A stretch of DNA of 64,000 bases from Candidatus Avelusimicrobium aviculae (lineage in GTDB: Bacteria; Elusimicrobiota; Elusimicrobia; Elusimicrobiales; Elusimicrobiaceae), in contig CALUXF010000004.1 in the NCBI GenBank assembly GCA_944324655.1, positions 28,357-92,356 of the forward strand. Reading direction: 5' to 3'. The translations under genes and the position numbers were made by a program. A model generated the notes under the pieces. It saw only the letters and a program-made list of their open reading frames with translations. It did no database searches and had not been told where the DNA came from. This document shows positions 35,201-42,786 of the stretch, piece by piece. Position 1 is the stretch's first letter. Every line of letters begins with the position of its first letter.

Positions 35201-35716
35201 GCGTTCTATCCCGGCCGCTCCATTGATGAAAATTATACGGCCAACCCGCGTTTTAATAAACCGGGCTGGAACCGCGGCAATGACGTGTATCCGTCGGATA
35301 TTCCGTATAATAATTCCTTGGAAGCGCGCAAACGCAAATACAGTGCGTATCCGTATTCCACCAATCCGGAGATTGTAAACAGAAATAGAGGCCACGGCGG
35401 GTACCCGTTACGGGCGTTAGCCAACGGCAAGGATTCTTTCCCCTTAGGGAACAGCGCCGCCCCCGCTATGTACAGAGGCAAATATAAAACGCAGTATATG
35501 CCCATGTTCTCCGGGCAGTGCCAGAGTTTGAGTTCTGTACAAGTAGCCAAGAAGGATTTGCAGCAATATGTTAACTTGGTATGTACAAACGGCTTGCAGT
35601 ATAAGCCGGATGCAAATCCCGCTAAGAAGTTTTATAATGCTGGAGGAGTGCGTTCTTCCCAGAGTATGAACCAAGAAGCTTCGTGTAATGAAATAGATTG
35701 TACTCCTACTAAGTAG
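32219..35716 (+). CDS. Large uncharacterised membrane-anchored protein (cluster protein E)
   Basis: Unknown family, 1165 residues, with AGGAGG just before ATG 32219. A 51-residue basic cytoplasmic tail precedes one membrane helix (52-70); all the rest should be periplasmic. At about residues 174-197 it carries RRS..KI...GRAAMAS.GGGLNI, a version of the box seen in proteins B and C. A Gly/Ala/Pro-rich stretch follows, then a folded-looking middle (about 300-830) with beta-rich sequence (for example VYTASFISNRKGDWNIYHYV) and a Pro/Glu linker near 805-825. The C-terminal 340 residues contain six or more Cys and many Tyr/Asn (CMECVESYTQIL, SGQCQSLSSVQ, SCNEIDC). Size and anchoring suggest a structural envelope component. 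It ends the cluster at a strong terminator. Confidence 0.72.
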   Translation: MPEEKKESFTFSDKIKNSKSAAPASFANRISSKIGSNGRPKKTLFERTKRDAPFFIAALVALLLLPFLYKYSGQVNEEAIIAPSSEDTIFDPERYGFDTAITDPDGEIAQLSGRDPLSLIKGWGSDEDSAETSYDYDRSGLEDSSSSYTSSPTTETTTNIYRRTAAPATRAAVRRSTTKIKEMGRAAMASAGGGLNITPWGGSLKGAAKKVGAPTPVTPPKPVSLQPLQAAGRPQRGYFGMGAGEQARRSAQALTKGDAMQALRDAQYAPIKPGRVGGLAAGESRIGGGPSDLKHGFGYKGILPWWWDLMKTRSQMEWEKRFNRKWDWIGWADKLAQNILGGLINCLITGEDDGAMGEMFGASGEGAQQEGCKCGKSMIGSVPASAPAGLSLKDWCKSKEAKEQYGCEWQGAKATGGGFWKTRADCIGFNLFGLADKGKASRRLVEASGCYDFASTDVYTASFISNRKGDWNIYHYVVGVKAADIARYYKATENARADMLEVFYMDEGPVFRTKAQVYADKTGYVPLFIESVAFEKDLKSEVNADGTRSLDVTVKTKNEEGETVRESRSLPLKYNEFIGLLASGRNVSYATKSAVVKSEGMYPVTKAAMRTKPGKLGRDWLIGARCEFPLARITCEDNAMLKKDGNQIPYARVTLLNASGDKVTYNEIKDKFTIMYSVWDSAKAQFSKTFEGVTSVRHYEPADYTVERDTVKAKTTAARVGAETRGMELDVLATNIPKGQQPLRIRWFIRQVEGINEGKYAPGESLELHVSANAEQTRTEIGPGLPGTEVSIAECSYYDEVSINPPVPPTPEEEPDPEPKPTGGSKTARIELGFLIKAYANEFKCGGAKAPEGANVKYRMSTDGINANIEAATMRQLFVKYAFSCMECVESYTQILTNQLLKKAQQMHEQDPTIIVPTQQEVQEYIKQHSGEIPVAVFLQALLLDENPNFTIRGDSVCYLAHQVASWSVDPDVNDSRFENTFGTYAVYVSPTAAAFYPGRSIDENYTANPRFNKPGWNRGNDVYPSDIPYNNSLEARKRKYSAYPYSTNPEIVNRNRGHGGYPLRALANGKDSFPLGNSAAPAMYRGKYKTQYMPMFSGQCQSLSSVQVAKKDLQQYVNLVCTNGLQYKPDANPAKKFYNAGGVRSSQSMNQEASCNEIDCTPTK

Positions 35717-35730
35717 TTCACAATATATTA

Positions 35731-35764
35731 AAGGGGCCCTCTTACCAGAGGGCCCCTTTTTTAT
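35731..35764 (+). terminator. Strong intrinsic terminator after cluster gene E
   Basis: AAGGGGCCCTCT and AGAGGGCCCCTT pair perfectly (12 pairs, TACC loop), followed by a run of six T. Confidence 0.93.
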
Positions 35765-35775
35765 GTAATAAAAAC

Positions 35776-35792
35776 CCCCAGCTGGGCTGGGG
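35776..35792 (-). terminator. Small hairpin with minus-strand T-tract
   Basis: CCCCAGC, loop TGG, GCTGGGG. Read on the minus strand it is followed by TTTT, so it could stop antisense transcription entering the cluster from the right. No minus-strand gene lies immediately upstream of it. Confidence 0.35.
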
Positions 35793-35856
35793 AATATTGA
35801 TTATGCTAAAACATTTTAGCTGGGAGGTATTGCCTATTTTGCATTGCTGTCCTAGG

Positions 35857-35897
35857 GGGTAACCCAAGAAAATATTAACCTTGTGTTTGGGTTGCCC
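35857..35897 (+). promoter_or_regulatory. Twin 9-base sites (operator-like) overlapping the -35 of the TPR gene promoter
   Basis: GGGTAACCC (35857-35865) and GGGTTGCCC (35889-35897) are near-palindromes 32 bp apart, about three helical turns. Together they also form an 11-pair stem (GGGTAACCCAA with TTGGGTTGCCC, one G-U). The second site covers the -35 element TTGCCC of the promoter below. Binding of a repressor with DNA looping is possible; no regulator is identified. Confidence 0.4.
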
Positions 35898-35921
35898 GTT
35901 ATAAGGTTTTTTATCTATCAT
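35892..35921 (+). promoter_or_regulatory. Promoter giving a probable leaderless mRNA for the TPR gene
   Basis: TTGCCC (35892-35897), 18-base spacer, TATCAT (35916-35921), then ATATTT and the ATG at 35928. The expected start of transcription falls on or next to the A of the ATG and no Shine-Dalgarno sequence is present. Confidence 0.5.
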
Positions 35922-35927
35922 ATATTT

Positions 35928-37622
35928 ATGGCAAATACGGGTAAAAAAATAATTTGTATATGTTGTTTGTTCTCCTTTTCTTGTATGAGTTGGGGGGCTG
36001 TATTTCCGTTTTCTTTTGGTAAAAAAACAATTCGTACGGATTATTCTAATACCGTGTGGGACCAAATCATGCAAGACCAATCTCTTTCCGATATGCGCCG
36101 CGGGCTGGGGGAGATGGGGCTTTCCCGCTATAAAGAAGCGCAAAACTCTTTTGCCAAAGCCGTTATTAAAAATCCCAAAGACCCCTTGGGCTTTTTATTA
36201 TTGGGCGCCGCCTTATACTGGAGCGGCAAGGTGGACGAGGCCATGAGCGAATACCGCGAAGCCCTCACCCTGGACCCCAAAAACGCGCTTGCCTACCAGC
36301 TTTTAGGCATTGCCTACGGTTGGAAAGGGGATTTGGAACAAGCCCAAGAGTATTTTAAAAAATCTTATGAGTTGGAGCCGGATAAATCCGACACCAACAT
36401 GAACTTAGCCTCTACTTATGCCGCCCAAAAAAATTGGGAAAAAGCTCTTGAGCATTACCGCCGCGCGGTGGAACTGGCCCCGCGGGAACCTTTATACCAT
36501 TATCAGCTGGGTTCTTTGTATGAGCGCATGGGGCGTGATGCCCAGGCGGAGGACAGTTTTAAAAAAGCGCTTTCTTTGTTTTGGGGGTACGAAGACGCCA
36601 TGCTTTCGTTGGGCGCTTTGTATGAAAAAACGGGGGATGACGCCGCCGCTTTAAAATATTATAAAAAAGCCGTACGCACCAAACCGGGGGATTTTGTGGC
36701 GCGCTTGTTGTTGGCTAAACTATATTACCAACAGGGGGAGGCCGCCAAAGCGCGCGAAGTGCTGGACGGGGCATTTTCCATTATCCGTTTTAAGCAAGAG
36801 GGTTTGGCTCTCAACGCCGTATACCGTTCCAGCGGGCGTACGGCGGAGGCTTTTGCCAAAGAAATAGAAAATTTCCGTAACAATTTATCACGCGTGCCGG
36901 CCGCCAAAGACATTAATGTGGATGTTTCTTTAGAATATGCCCCCCTGGTTAAACCGAAAGAGAAGCCTTCTCCCAGCGCCGGTTCTTTTGAGCGCGCCTA
37001 CCAAAAACTGCGTTCTTCTTCCGCCCTGCCGGGGGAACAGGAAGTGCCGCCTATGGCTTTTAAGCGCAGTTTTGTATTAGCTGCGGCTACACAGGCCCAG
37101 CGTGAAAACCAAATTAATGAATTTATAGAAGGGTTGGAAAACGCCGTAAAACAAGGCGAAGGCAAGTATGACGTTACCCTTTCTCTGCAAGGGCGCACGA
37201 TGGATTATGCCTCTCCCTCCGCCTTAACGCAGCAGAATTCCTCCGCCCCGCGCGCGGCGTATGACCCGCGCATAGTGGGCAATGATATGGGTTTATGGGT
37301 TACGGGTAAATCCTGGCTGGCGTTGGTACAGGCCGCATTGGAGGATTTGTCCTCCGGGGATAAAGCGTTAAGCGCAGAGCAAACCAGCCTGTTAACCGGG
37401 CTTGCCTATTTGGTGGCGGGGGACGCGGCTCAGGCTTCCCAAAGTTTTGCGCAGGCCCGCAGCCTGGCCCCGGCGGATGATTTGCCTCTTATGGGGTTGG
37501 GCACGGCTTCTGTAATTGCCGGAAATGACGCCCAAGCCAAAGATTTTTATAACCAGGCTTTGCGGCTAAACCCTAAAAACAAAACCGCCAAAAAGAATTT
37601 AAACGTATTGCAAGAGGAATAA
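35928..37622 (+). CDS. Exported TPR-repeat protein
   Basis: The 564-residue product starts MANTGKKIICICCLFSFSCMSWGAVFPF, a signal-peptide-like leader. Tetratricopeptide repeats fill residues about 60-290 (MGLSRYKEAQNSFAKAVIKN, LLGAALYWSGKVDEAMSEYR, LGIAYGWKGDLEQAQEYFKK, ASTYAAQKNWEKALEHYRRA, GSLYERMGRDAQAEDSFKKA, and one more), a less regular region follows, and two further repeats lie near the C-terminus (LVAGDAAQASQSFAQARSLA and VIAGNDAQAKDFYNQALRLN). Such proteins are scaffolds for envelope complexes; partner unknown. The ATG has no Shine-Dalgarno but a -10-like hexamer six bases away. It is followed by rsmA after three bases, so the two form one transcript. Confidence 0.8.
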   Translation: MANTGKKIICICCLFSFSCMSWGAVFPFSFGKKTIRTDYSNTVWDQIMQDQSLSDMRRGLGEMGLSRYKEAQNSFAKAVIKNPKDPLGFLLLGAALYWSGKVDEAMSEYREALTLDPKNALAYQLLGIAYGWKGDLEQAQEYFKKSYELEPDKSDTNMNLASTYAAQKNWEKALEHYRRAVELAPREPLYHYQLGSLYERMGRDAQAEDSFKKALSLFWGYEDAMLSLGALYEKTGDDAAALKYYKKAVRTKPGDFVARLLLAKLYYQQGEAAKAREVLDGAFSIIRFKQEGLALNAVYRSSGRTAEAFAKEIENFRNNLSRVPAAKDINVDVSLEYAPLVKPKEKPSPSAGSFERAYQKLRSSSALPGEQEVPPMAFKRSFVLAAATQAQRENQINEFIEGLENAVKQGEGKYDVTLSLQGRTMDYASPSALTQQNSSAPRAAYDPRIVGNDMGLWVTGKSWLALVQAALEDLSSGDKALSAEQTSLLTGLAYLVAGDAAQASQSFAQARSLAPADDLPLMGLGTASVIAGNDAQAKDFYNQALRLNPKNKTAKKNLNVLQEE

Positions 37623-37625
37623 GCC

Positions 37626-38414
37626 ATGCGCCATATGCGCCAGCGTTACGGGCAGCACTTTTTAGTAAATGAACGGGTGATTGAGCAAATCATCCAAGCG
37701 GCCCGGCGTTTGCAAACCAAGCAGTTGGTGGAAATAGGCCCCGGCAAAGGTGCGCTTACTTTTGCGCTTATACGGGCGGGTTTTAGCCATTTTAAAGCGG
37801 CGGAAATTGACCCGGAAATGATTTCTTTTTTAAAACAGCATTTGCCGCCCCAGGCGGGGGTAAATATTTTGGAGGGGGATTTTAGCCTCTTGCCCCCGGA
37901 AACGTTGTTGCCGGAAGATACTTTGTTTGTAGGCAATTTGCCGTACGCGGCGGCGGCGGATATTTTGGATAAAACCTTATCTTTCCCTTATTTTTCAGCG
38001 GCTGTTTTTATGTTTCAAAAAGAGCAAGCCAACCGCATTCAGGCCCAGCCGGGCGGGGAGTTTTACGGCCCGCTTTCCATATTAAGCCAGGCGCGGGCAA
38101 AAATTTCCTTATTGTGTCAGGTAGGAAAAGGCAGTTTTAACCCTCCCCCCAAGGTGGAAAGCGCCGTGCTTGTTTTTGAAAAACTTTCCCAGCCGGCGGT
38201 GGAAAAAGATGCCTGGCCTTTTTTTAAAAAAGTGGTGCAGTCCTCTTTTTTGCACCGCCGCAAAACCATTTATAACGCTTTGCTTTTGTGCGGGTTTGAT
38301 AAAGAAAAAATCGTCCGTGCGCTGGAACAGGCGGGCGTAGGTTTGCAAACCCGGCCGGAAAAAATTTCCCTTTTGCAGTTTAAACAAATTTCCCAAACGC
38401 TTAGCGCTAAATAA
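37626..38414 (+). CDS. rsmA: 16S rRNA dimethyladenosine transferase RsmA (KsgA)
   Basis: The 262-residue enzyme dimethylates two adjacent adenosines in the 3' hairpin of 16S rRNA using S-adenosylmethionine. It shows the family start RYGQHFLVNERVIEQI, the SAM-binding loop VEIGPGKGALT (about 36-46), acidic E-I-D at the end of the second strand, the catalytic motif NLPY (104-107) and the C-terminal RRKTIYNAL segment. Length is normal. GAGGA at about 37615-37619 precedes ATG 37626; ATG 37635 is an alternative start. The gene converges with ftcD with a gap of only three bases and no evident terminator. Confidence 0.95.
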   Translation: MRHMRQRYGQHFLVNERVIEQIIQAARRLQTKQLVEIGPGKGALTFALIRAGFSHFKAAEIDPEMISFLKQHLPPQAGVNILEGDFSLLPPETLLPEDTLFVGNLPYAAAADILDKTLSFPYFSAAVFMFQKEQANRIQAQPGGEFYGPLSILSQARAKISLLCQVGKGSFNPPPKVESAVLVFEKLSQPAVEKDAWPFFKKVVQSSFLHRRKTIYNALLLCGFDKEKIVRALEQAGVGLQTRPEKISLLQFKQISQTLSAK

Positions 38415-38417
38415 CTG

Positions 38418-39392
38418 TTAGGCGCGTTGGTTTTGTTCCAATAATTCTTCCAATATTTGTTGGTGCGGGCGGAAAGGTTTTACGTCGTTTAAATTTAGTT
38501 TTTCTACCGCCAGTTTTATCAGGTCCTGCGGGGGCAGCGCTTTATCACGGGCGTAGAACTTCCCGGCGTTTAGCAGGGCCTGGCGGGGGATAAGCCCTAC
38601 TAATTCGCACCCGGTGGTTTTAACGCCTAAGCGCGCGGCTTGGCGTTTGCATTCCTCAAATACTTGGGCGGGGCCGGTGGTTGTATAATCTGTTAAATTG
38701 CAGGAAACCTGCGCCCTGCCAAAATTTTCCATATACCAGCCGATGGCTTTTACGCATTTTAAGCCACCGTTTTTTTCTCTTATGGCGGCGGCTATTTGTT
38801 TCGCCGGGGCGGCATCTTGGGTATTTAAATTAATATTAAAAGCAATTAGTATGTTCCGCGCGCCTATGATACAAGCGCCTGTTTTTTGGGTGTGTTCGTC
38901 CCAAACGGTTGGCCCAAAATCCGGCGGTTGGCTTTGCAGTTTTTGGGGAAGGCTTTCATACTCCCCGCGGCGTACGTCTGCCAAATTTTTGCGTTCGGGG
39001 TGTTGGGCCGCGGCTTCGTATAAATAAACGGGCAGGTTGTTTTCCAGCGCGGCTTGGCGGGCTAACGTGCGGGCCAGAAGGGCGGTTTCTTCCAGGGTAA
39101 TGCCTTGAACGGGAACCAGCGGGCAAACGTCCACCGCGCCCAAACGCGGGTGCGCTCCTTGGTGGGCGCGCATATCAATTTCTTGCAAGGCGGTTTTTAT
39201 ACAGGTGTTAGCCGCTTGAAGCACGGCGCCGGGTTCTCCGGCAAAAGTAAGCACGGTACGGTTGGCGGAGGGGTTTTCGTCCGTATGCAAAAGGAGCGCG
39301 CCGGGAGTATTTTGCACGGCGTTTATAATGCGCCGTAATTTTTCGGGCCGTGCGGATAAAGAAATATTGGGAACGCATTCTATTATTTTCAT
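38418..39392 (-). CDS. ftcD: Glutamate formimidoyltransferase (formiminotransferase)
   Basis: A 324-residue formiminotransferase, transferring the formimino group of formiminoglutamate to tetrahydrofolate in histidine breakdown, or acting in reverse in one-carbon metabolism. It starts MKIIECVPNISLS, the family signature, and carries AHQGAHPRLGAVDVCPLVP with the catalytic His-containing segment and CELVGLIPRQALL near residue 270. There is no cyclodeaminase domain, and no hut genes lie nearby, so it is an orphan. The start at 39392 is chosen over an upstream hydrophobic extension in the same frame because the family begins exactly here. No Shine-Dalgarno; a TATAAT sits six bases before the ATG. 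Confidence 0.9.
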   Translation of the reverse strand: MKIIECVPNISLSARPEKLRRIINAVQNTPGALLLHTDENPSANRTVLTFAGEPGAVLQAANTCIKTALQEIDMRAHQGAHPRLGAVDVCPLVPVQGITLEETALLARTLARQAALENNLPVYLYEAAAQHPERKNLADVRRGEYESLPQKLQSQPPDFGPTVWDEHTQKTGACIIGARNILIAFNINLNTQDAAPAKQIAAAIREKNGGLKCVKAIGWYMENFGRAQVSCNLTDYTTTGPAQVFEECKRQAARLGVKTTGCELVGLIPRQALLNAGKFYARDKALPPQDLIKLAVEKLNLNDVKPFRPHQQILEELLEQNQRA

Positions 39393-39398
39393 AAAATA

Positions 39399-39427
39399 AT
39401 TATATACTATAAAACCGGTATTTGTAA
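39399..39427 (-). promoter_or_regulatory. Promoter of ftcD, probable leaderless transcript
   Basis: On the minus strand TATAAT (39404-39399) is followed by six bases and the ATG; the matching -35 is the weak TTACAA (39427-39422). An alternative pair, TTGTCT with 18 bases and TATAGT, overlaps it. Confidence 0.5.
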
Positions 39428-39449
39428 GAAGACAAAACAGAAAAATTAC

Positions 39450-39480
39450 TTGTGCCAACGCGTGTGATTTATAGTATAAT
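39450..39480 (+). promoter_or_regulatory. Promoter of the cold-shock gene
   Basis: Perfect TATAAT at 39475-39480 with a weak upstream TTGTGC (39450-39455, 19-base spacer). The leader of about 56 bases holds a hairpin, AGGTACTTG with CAAGCACCT (one mismatch), which could act as a temperature-sensitive fold; this is speculative. Confidence 0.5.
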
Positions 39481-39542
39481 AATTGTAGGTACTTGTTAAG
39501 TTCAAGCACCTGATATACTTAAATAAGGAAGTAAAAAGTAAA

Positions 39543-39746
39543 ATGGCTAAAGGAAAAGTAAAATGGTTTAACGACCAGAAAGGTTACGGTTTCGTAACTC
39601 CCGAAGATGGTTCCAAAGATCTCTTTGTTCACTATCAAGAAATCCAAGGCGATGGTTTTAAAACCTTAGCTGAAGGACAGGAAGTTGAATTTGATATCGT
39701 TGAGTCTGAAAAAGGCCCGAAAGCAGTTAAAGTTCGCAAACTGTAA
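39543..39746 (+). CDS. csp: Cold-shock protein (CspA family)
   Basis: 67 residues, one cold-shock domain: [20 protein letters not shown] contains RNP1 (KGYGFV) and DLFVHYQEI contains RNP2. The family binds single-stranded RNA and DNA and melts RNA structure at low temperature. Codon use is typical of a highly expressed gene, AAGGAAG lies upstream, and the gene has its own promoter and terminator, so it is monocistronic. Confidence 0.97.
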   Translation: MAKGKVKWFNDQKGYGFVTPEDGSKDLFVHYQEIQGDGFKTLAEGQEVEFDIVESEKGPKAVKVRKL

Positions 39747-39766
39747 TTTAAGTTTAACTACTGAAC

Positions 39767-39797
39767 AGACCTGCTCTTAAAGGGCAGGTCTTTTTTT
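39767..39797 (+). terminator. Terminator of the cold-shock gene
   Basis: AGACCTGC and GCAGGTCT (8 pairs, nine-base loop) followed by seven T. Confidence 0.9.
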
Positions 39798-39827
39798 GTG
39801 TACGGTTGTAGAAGGAGTATTAAAGAA

Positions 39828-41195
39828 GTGAGCGTAAAAACATATCCGCAAGCCTCGTTATCGGAATTGTGGTTTTTGTCTTATCCGTTGATTGTTACCA
39901 TGGCCTCACAGGTAGTGATGCAATTTGCAGACAGAATGTTTTTGGCCTGGTATTCGCACGACGCCCTAGCCGCGTGTGTGCCGGGCGGCGCTTTGGCCAT
40001 GACGTTTGGTTCCCTGTTTATGGGGTTAGCCACCTATACCAGCGTGTTTATATCCCAGTATTATGCACGGCGTAAGTTTGCGTCGGTTACGGTTTCTTTA
40101 TGGCAGGGGATTTTGCTGGCGGTGTTGTCTTCTTTGCTGCTGGCGTCTCTTACCCCGGTGGGTAATTGGGTAATTCGCCTGTTTAATCACGGCCCGCAGG
40201 TAACCGCGTTAGAAATACAATACTTTACTATTTTAAACTTATTGGGCGGGTTTGCAGTTATTAACAATGCGCTGGCCAGCTTTTTTAGCGGCCGCGGAAA
40301 AACCAAAGTACCCATGTACACCGCTTTGTTTGGTAACCTGGTAAACATTGTGTTGGATTATGTGATGATTTTTGGTAAGTTGGGCTTCCCGGAGATGGGG
40401 ATTGTGGGCGCTGCCTGGGCCACCGTGTTGGGGACTGCCAGCATGACGGTAGTTTTTGGCACGCTTATTTTTGCTTCCAAAACGGGCAAGGCGTTTAAGG
40501 TGTCCCGTCTGGCCGGGTTCTACAAGCCGGTATTTGCCCGCTTGCTGCGCTTCGGGGTGCCCAATGGTTTTGGGTTTTTGATGGACATTATGTCTTTTAC
40601 CCTGTTTACGTTTATGATTGGTAATATTGATACCATATCCCTGCAGGCCAGCAATGTGGTGATGTCTATGCAGCCGGTAGTGTTTACGGTTATTTTGGGA
40701 TTGGGTGTTGGTATTCAAATTTTAGTCAGCAAATATCAGGGGTTAAAGCGTTCGGACTTAGCTGTAAAAGTGGTTAAAAACGCCTGCAAAATTGGCTACG
40801 CTTATGCGGGGCTGGTGGGGGTAAGCTTTTTCTGCTTTTCCCCGTTTTTTGTGGGGCTGTTTATACCGGCCACCTCTCCCGATGCGGCCGAAATTGCCGC
40901 TAAAACTTATCCGCTTATGAAACTGGTAAGCATATTTGTTTTGTTTGACGCTACTTACCTGATTTTTGGCGAAGCCATCCGCGGGGCGGGCGATACCAAG
41001 TATTATATGTATGTAATGCTGTTTTGCGCTTGGGTATTGCTGATACCGGGCACCTGGTTTATTGTGTATAAAATGCACGGCAGTGTGGTGCAGGTGTGGA
41101 GCTGGCTTACCTTTTACGCAGCGCTCACGGCCGTGTTTATGCTGTGGCGCTTTTTGGCCGGAAAATGGAAAAACATCAGCGTAACGGGTAATTAA
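39828..41195 (+). CDS. MATE-family multidrug/Na+ antiporter
   Basis: The 455-residue protein has about twelve membrane helices in two MATE halves: LWFLSYPLIVTMASQVVMQF, DRMFLAWYSHDALAA near the start (the usual TxxxFVD-type region), GLATYTSVFISQYYARR, and in the second half FGVPNGFGFLMDIM and GLGVGIQILVSKYQG, then GEAIRGAGDTKYYM. It would export organic cations or toxic compounds in exchange for Na+ or H+. I prefer the GTG at 39828 because AAGGAG lies at 39812-39817; a longer reading from GTG 39798 would begin inside the preceding terminator's tail. Confidence 0.92.
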   Translation: MSVKTYPQASLSELWFLSYPLIVTMASQVVMQFADRMFLAWYSHDALAACVPGGALAMTFGSLFMGLATYTSVFISQYYARRKFASVTVSLWQGILLAVLSSLLLASLTPVGNWVIRLFNHGPQVTALEIQYFTILNLLGGFAVINNALASFFSGRGKTKVPMYTALFGNLVNIVLDYVMIFGKLGFPEMGIVGAAWATVLGTASMTVVFGTLIFASKTGKAFKVSRLAGFYKPVFARLLRFGVPNGFGFLMDIMSFTLFTFMIGNIDTISLQASNVVMSMQPVVFTVILGLGVGIQILVSKYQGLKRSDLAVKVVKNACKIGYAYAGLVGVSFFCFSPFFVGLFIPATSPDAAEIAAKTYPLMKLVSIFVLFDATYLIFGEAIRGAGDTKYYMYVMLFCAWVLLIPGTWFIVYKMHGSVVQVWSWLTFYAALTAVFMLWRFLAGKWKNISVTGN

Positions 41196-41211
41196 TGATT
41201 TGATGAAAAAT

Positions 41212-41241
41212 AAAAACCGCGCTTTTACCGGCGCGGTTTTT
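41212..41241. terminator. Bidirectional terminator between the MATE gene and dacB
   Basis: AAAAACCGCGC and GCGCGGTTTTT (11 pairs, eight-base loop); T-tract on either strand serves the two converging genes. Confidence 0.9.
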
Positions 41242-41258
41242 ATTTTTGTTACACAGGT

Positions 41259-42713
41259 TTAATGCTGGTAATGCAAAAGCGTTTTTATGATGTTTTCATG
41301 TATGCGGTTGATTGCCTCGCTTTTGTCTTCCAGGTTATTGGCAATTAAGGCAAAGGAAATCAGTTTGCCTTCTTTGTCTTTTACATAACCGGCCATGGCT
41401 TTTACCCCGTCTATGGTGCCGCCTTTTACGTGTACGTCGTTTACTCGTTTTTGCGGGTAGAGCCAGCGGCGCAGAAGAAGCAAGTCTCCCCGGTCGTTAG
41501 GAGTGGCCAGGGTTTGATAATACACATTAAAATACGGGCTGTTTATCATGGCGTTTAAGGTGCCGGTTAGGGCGCGGACGGTGAGCATATTATCGCGCGA
41601 AAGGCCGCTCGCGTCATAAATTTTTACGTCATTAAGCGGTATATTGTGTTTTTTAAGCCACAGTTCCAGCTGGAGTATACCGTTTTGCAGGGTGCCTTTT
41701 TGCCCGGCGTTTAGCGCTAGGTGGCGCACCAGCATTTCCGCGTAAAAGTTAAAACTGCGTTTGTTAAGTACATACAAAATGTCTTTTAACTTGGTGGATT
41801 TTTGCGTATACAGTAAATGCATGGCGGAGTAATCCGGCGTGTTCTCCACTTTTTGGGCATTTCCGGTTACGCTGATCCCTTCTTCCTGCAATATTTGCTG
41901 TAAATATTGGGCGGTAAAGAGGGCCGGGTCCGGCAATGCCGCCTGGATGGTAAACCCTAGTAAATTAGTGGGAATGGTGCCGTAAATGTCTAAATCAAAT
42001 TGTCCGGGCGCGGCGTATACATAGGCGTTGTCCCGGCGGTCTTGCGCGCTGGCGGTTACAAAAGAACGGATGGAAAGGCCCGGTATTTCCGGCTCGGTTT
42101 TGGAAACTTTGGCTTCTTTGCCGTGCCCGGGTTGGGGGGAAAAACGGATTTTAAAAGAGTTGTCCGCCAAGGACAGGGCGGATACGGGCGCCGCGTAGTA
42201 ATTGCCCATATTCTCCCAATTTACTTTGGGCGGAACAGAAAGGCCTTCAAATAAGGTTTCGTCCGCATAAATATTGCCCCGTATGGTTTTTATACCGCTT
42301 TTTTTTATTTCTTTCGCCCAGCGGCGCAAGAGTTTTTGGGCGTTTTCTCCTCCGGCGGGGCGGGTGGAGCCCAAAGAGGGGTCTCCTCCGCCGCGGATAT
42401 AGATATTGCCGTTTAGTACGCCGTCTTCGTTAGGCAGGGCGTCTGCATATAAACGGGTTTCAAACTGATAGTCCGGCCCGAAGGTTTCCAGCACGGCGGC
42501 ACTGGTAATTAATTTTAAGGTGGAGGCCGGCGCCATGCGCTGGCTTTCATTAACGGAAAATAATACTTCTCCGCCCGGGTAGCCGGCGGTTCCTGCCCAC
42601 CAAGCCCCTTGTAAAACAGGGGCGGTGGCCGTCATATCATGTATGGTTTCTTGCAAGGGCTGTGCTTGCACAAGACCACTAAAAAGAAAAGGAATAATAA
42701 AAAATTTTTTCAT
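41259..42713 (-). CDS. dacB: D-alanyl-D-alanine carboxypeptidase/endopeptidase (PBP4, peptidase S13)
   Basis: A 484-residue periplasmic enzyme with signal peptide MKKFFIIPFLFSGLVQAQ. The three penicillin-binding motifs are present: S-x-x-K in PASTLKLITSAAVLETFG (near residue 65), the S-x-N region in YDASGLSRDNMLTVRAL (near 380) and the K-T/G-G motif in HVKGGTIDGVKAMAGYV (near 440). Between the first two lies the inserted domain typical of the class (RGGGDPSLGS). It trims D-Ala from, or cuts cross-links in, peptidoglycan. The in-frame extension to 42749 is rejected because ATG 42713 gives the signal peptide directly. No Shine-Dalgarno sequence; see promoter. Confidence 0.93.
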   Translation of the reverse strand: MKKFFIIPFLFSGLVQAQPLQETIHDMTATAPVLQGAWWAGTAGYPGGEVLFSVNESQRMAPASTLKLITSAAVLETFGPDYQFETRLYADALPNEDGVLNGNIYIRGGGDPSLGSTRPAGGENAQKLLRRWAKEIKKSGIKTIRGNIYADETLFEGLSVPPKVNWENMGNYYAAPVSALSLADNSFKIRFSPQPGHGKEAKVSKTEPEIPGLSIRSFVTASAQDRRDNAYVYAAPGQFDLDIYGTIPTNLLGFTIQAALPDPALFTAQYLQQILQEEGISVTGNAQKVENTPDYSAMHLLYTQKSTKLKDILYVLNKRSFNFYAEMLVRHLALNAGQKGTLQNGILQLELWLKKHNIPLNDVKIYDASGLSRDNMLTVRALTGTLNAMINSPYFNVYYQTLATPNDRGDLLLLRRWLYPQKRVNDVHVKGGTIDGVKAMAGYVKDKEGKLISFALIANNLEDKSEAINRIHENIIKTLLHYQH

Positions 42714-42719
42714 AAATAT

Positions 42720-42749
42720 AGAATAGCAAACGCTTTGGTCTTGGCGCAA
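42720..42749 (-). promoter_or_regulatory. Promoter of dacB, probable leaderless transcript
   Basis: On the minus strand TTGCGC, 18 bases ending in the extended TGC, TATTCT (42725-42720), then ATATTT and the ATG. The six-base spacer is identical to that before the TPR gene at 35928. Confidence 0.5.
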
Positions 42750-42755
42750 ACATAA

Positions 42756-42781
42756 AAAACCGCGCTTTGCGGCGCGGTTTT
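42756..42781 (-). terminator. Terminator of the membrane protein gene at 42787
   Basis: AAAACCGCGC and GCGCGGTTTT (10 pairs, six-base loop); on the minus strand it ends in six T (complement of 42754-42759). Confidence 0.85.
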
Positions 42782-42786
42782 AAAGT

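Noticed and set aside
39393..39509. N-terminal extension of the formiminotransferase
   Set aside because: The family begins at MKIIECVPNIS; the extension spans the promoter.
40239..40718. 159-codon antisense frame in the MATE gene
   Set aside because: His/Asn/Lys-rich translation typical of a reversed membrane-protein gene; the plus-strand frame is clearly coding.
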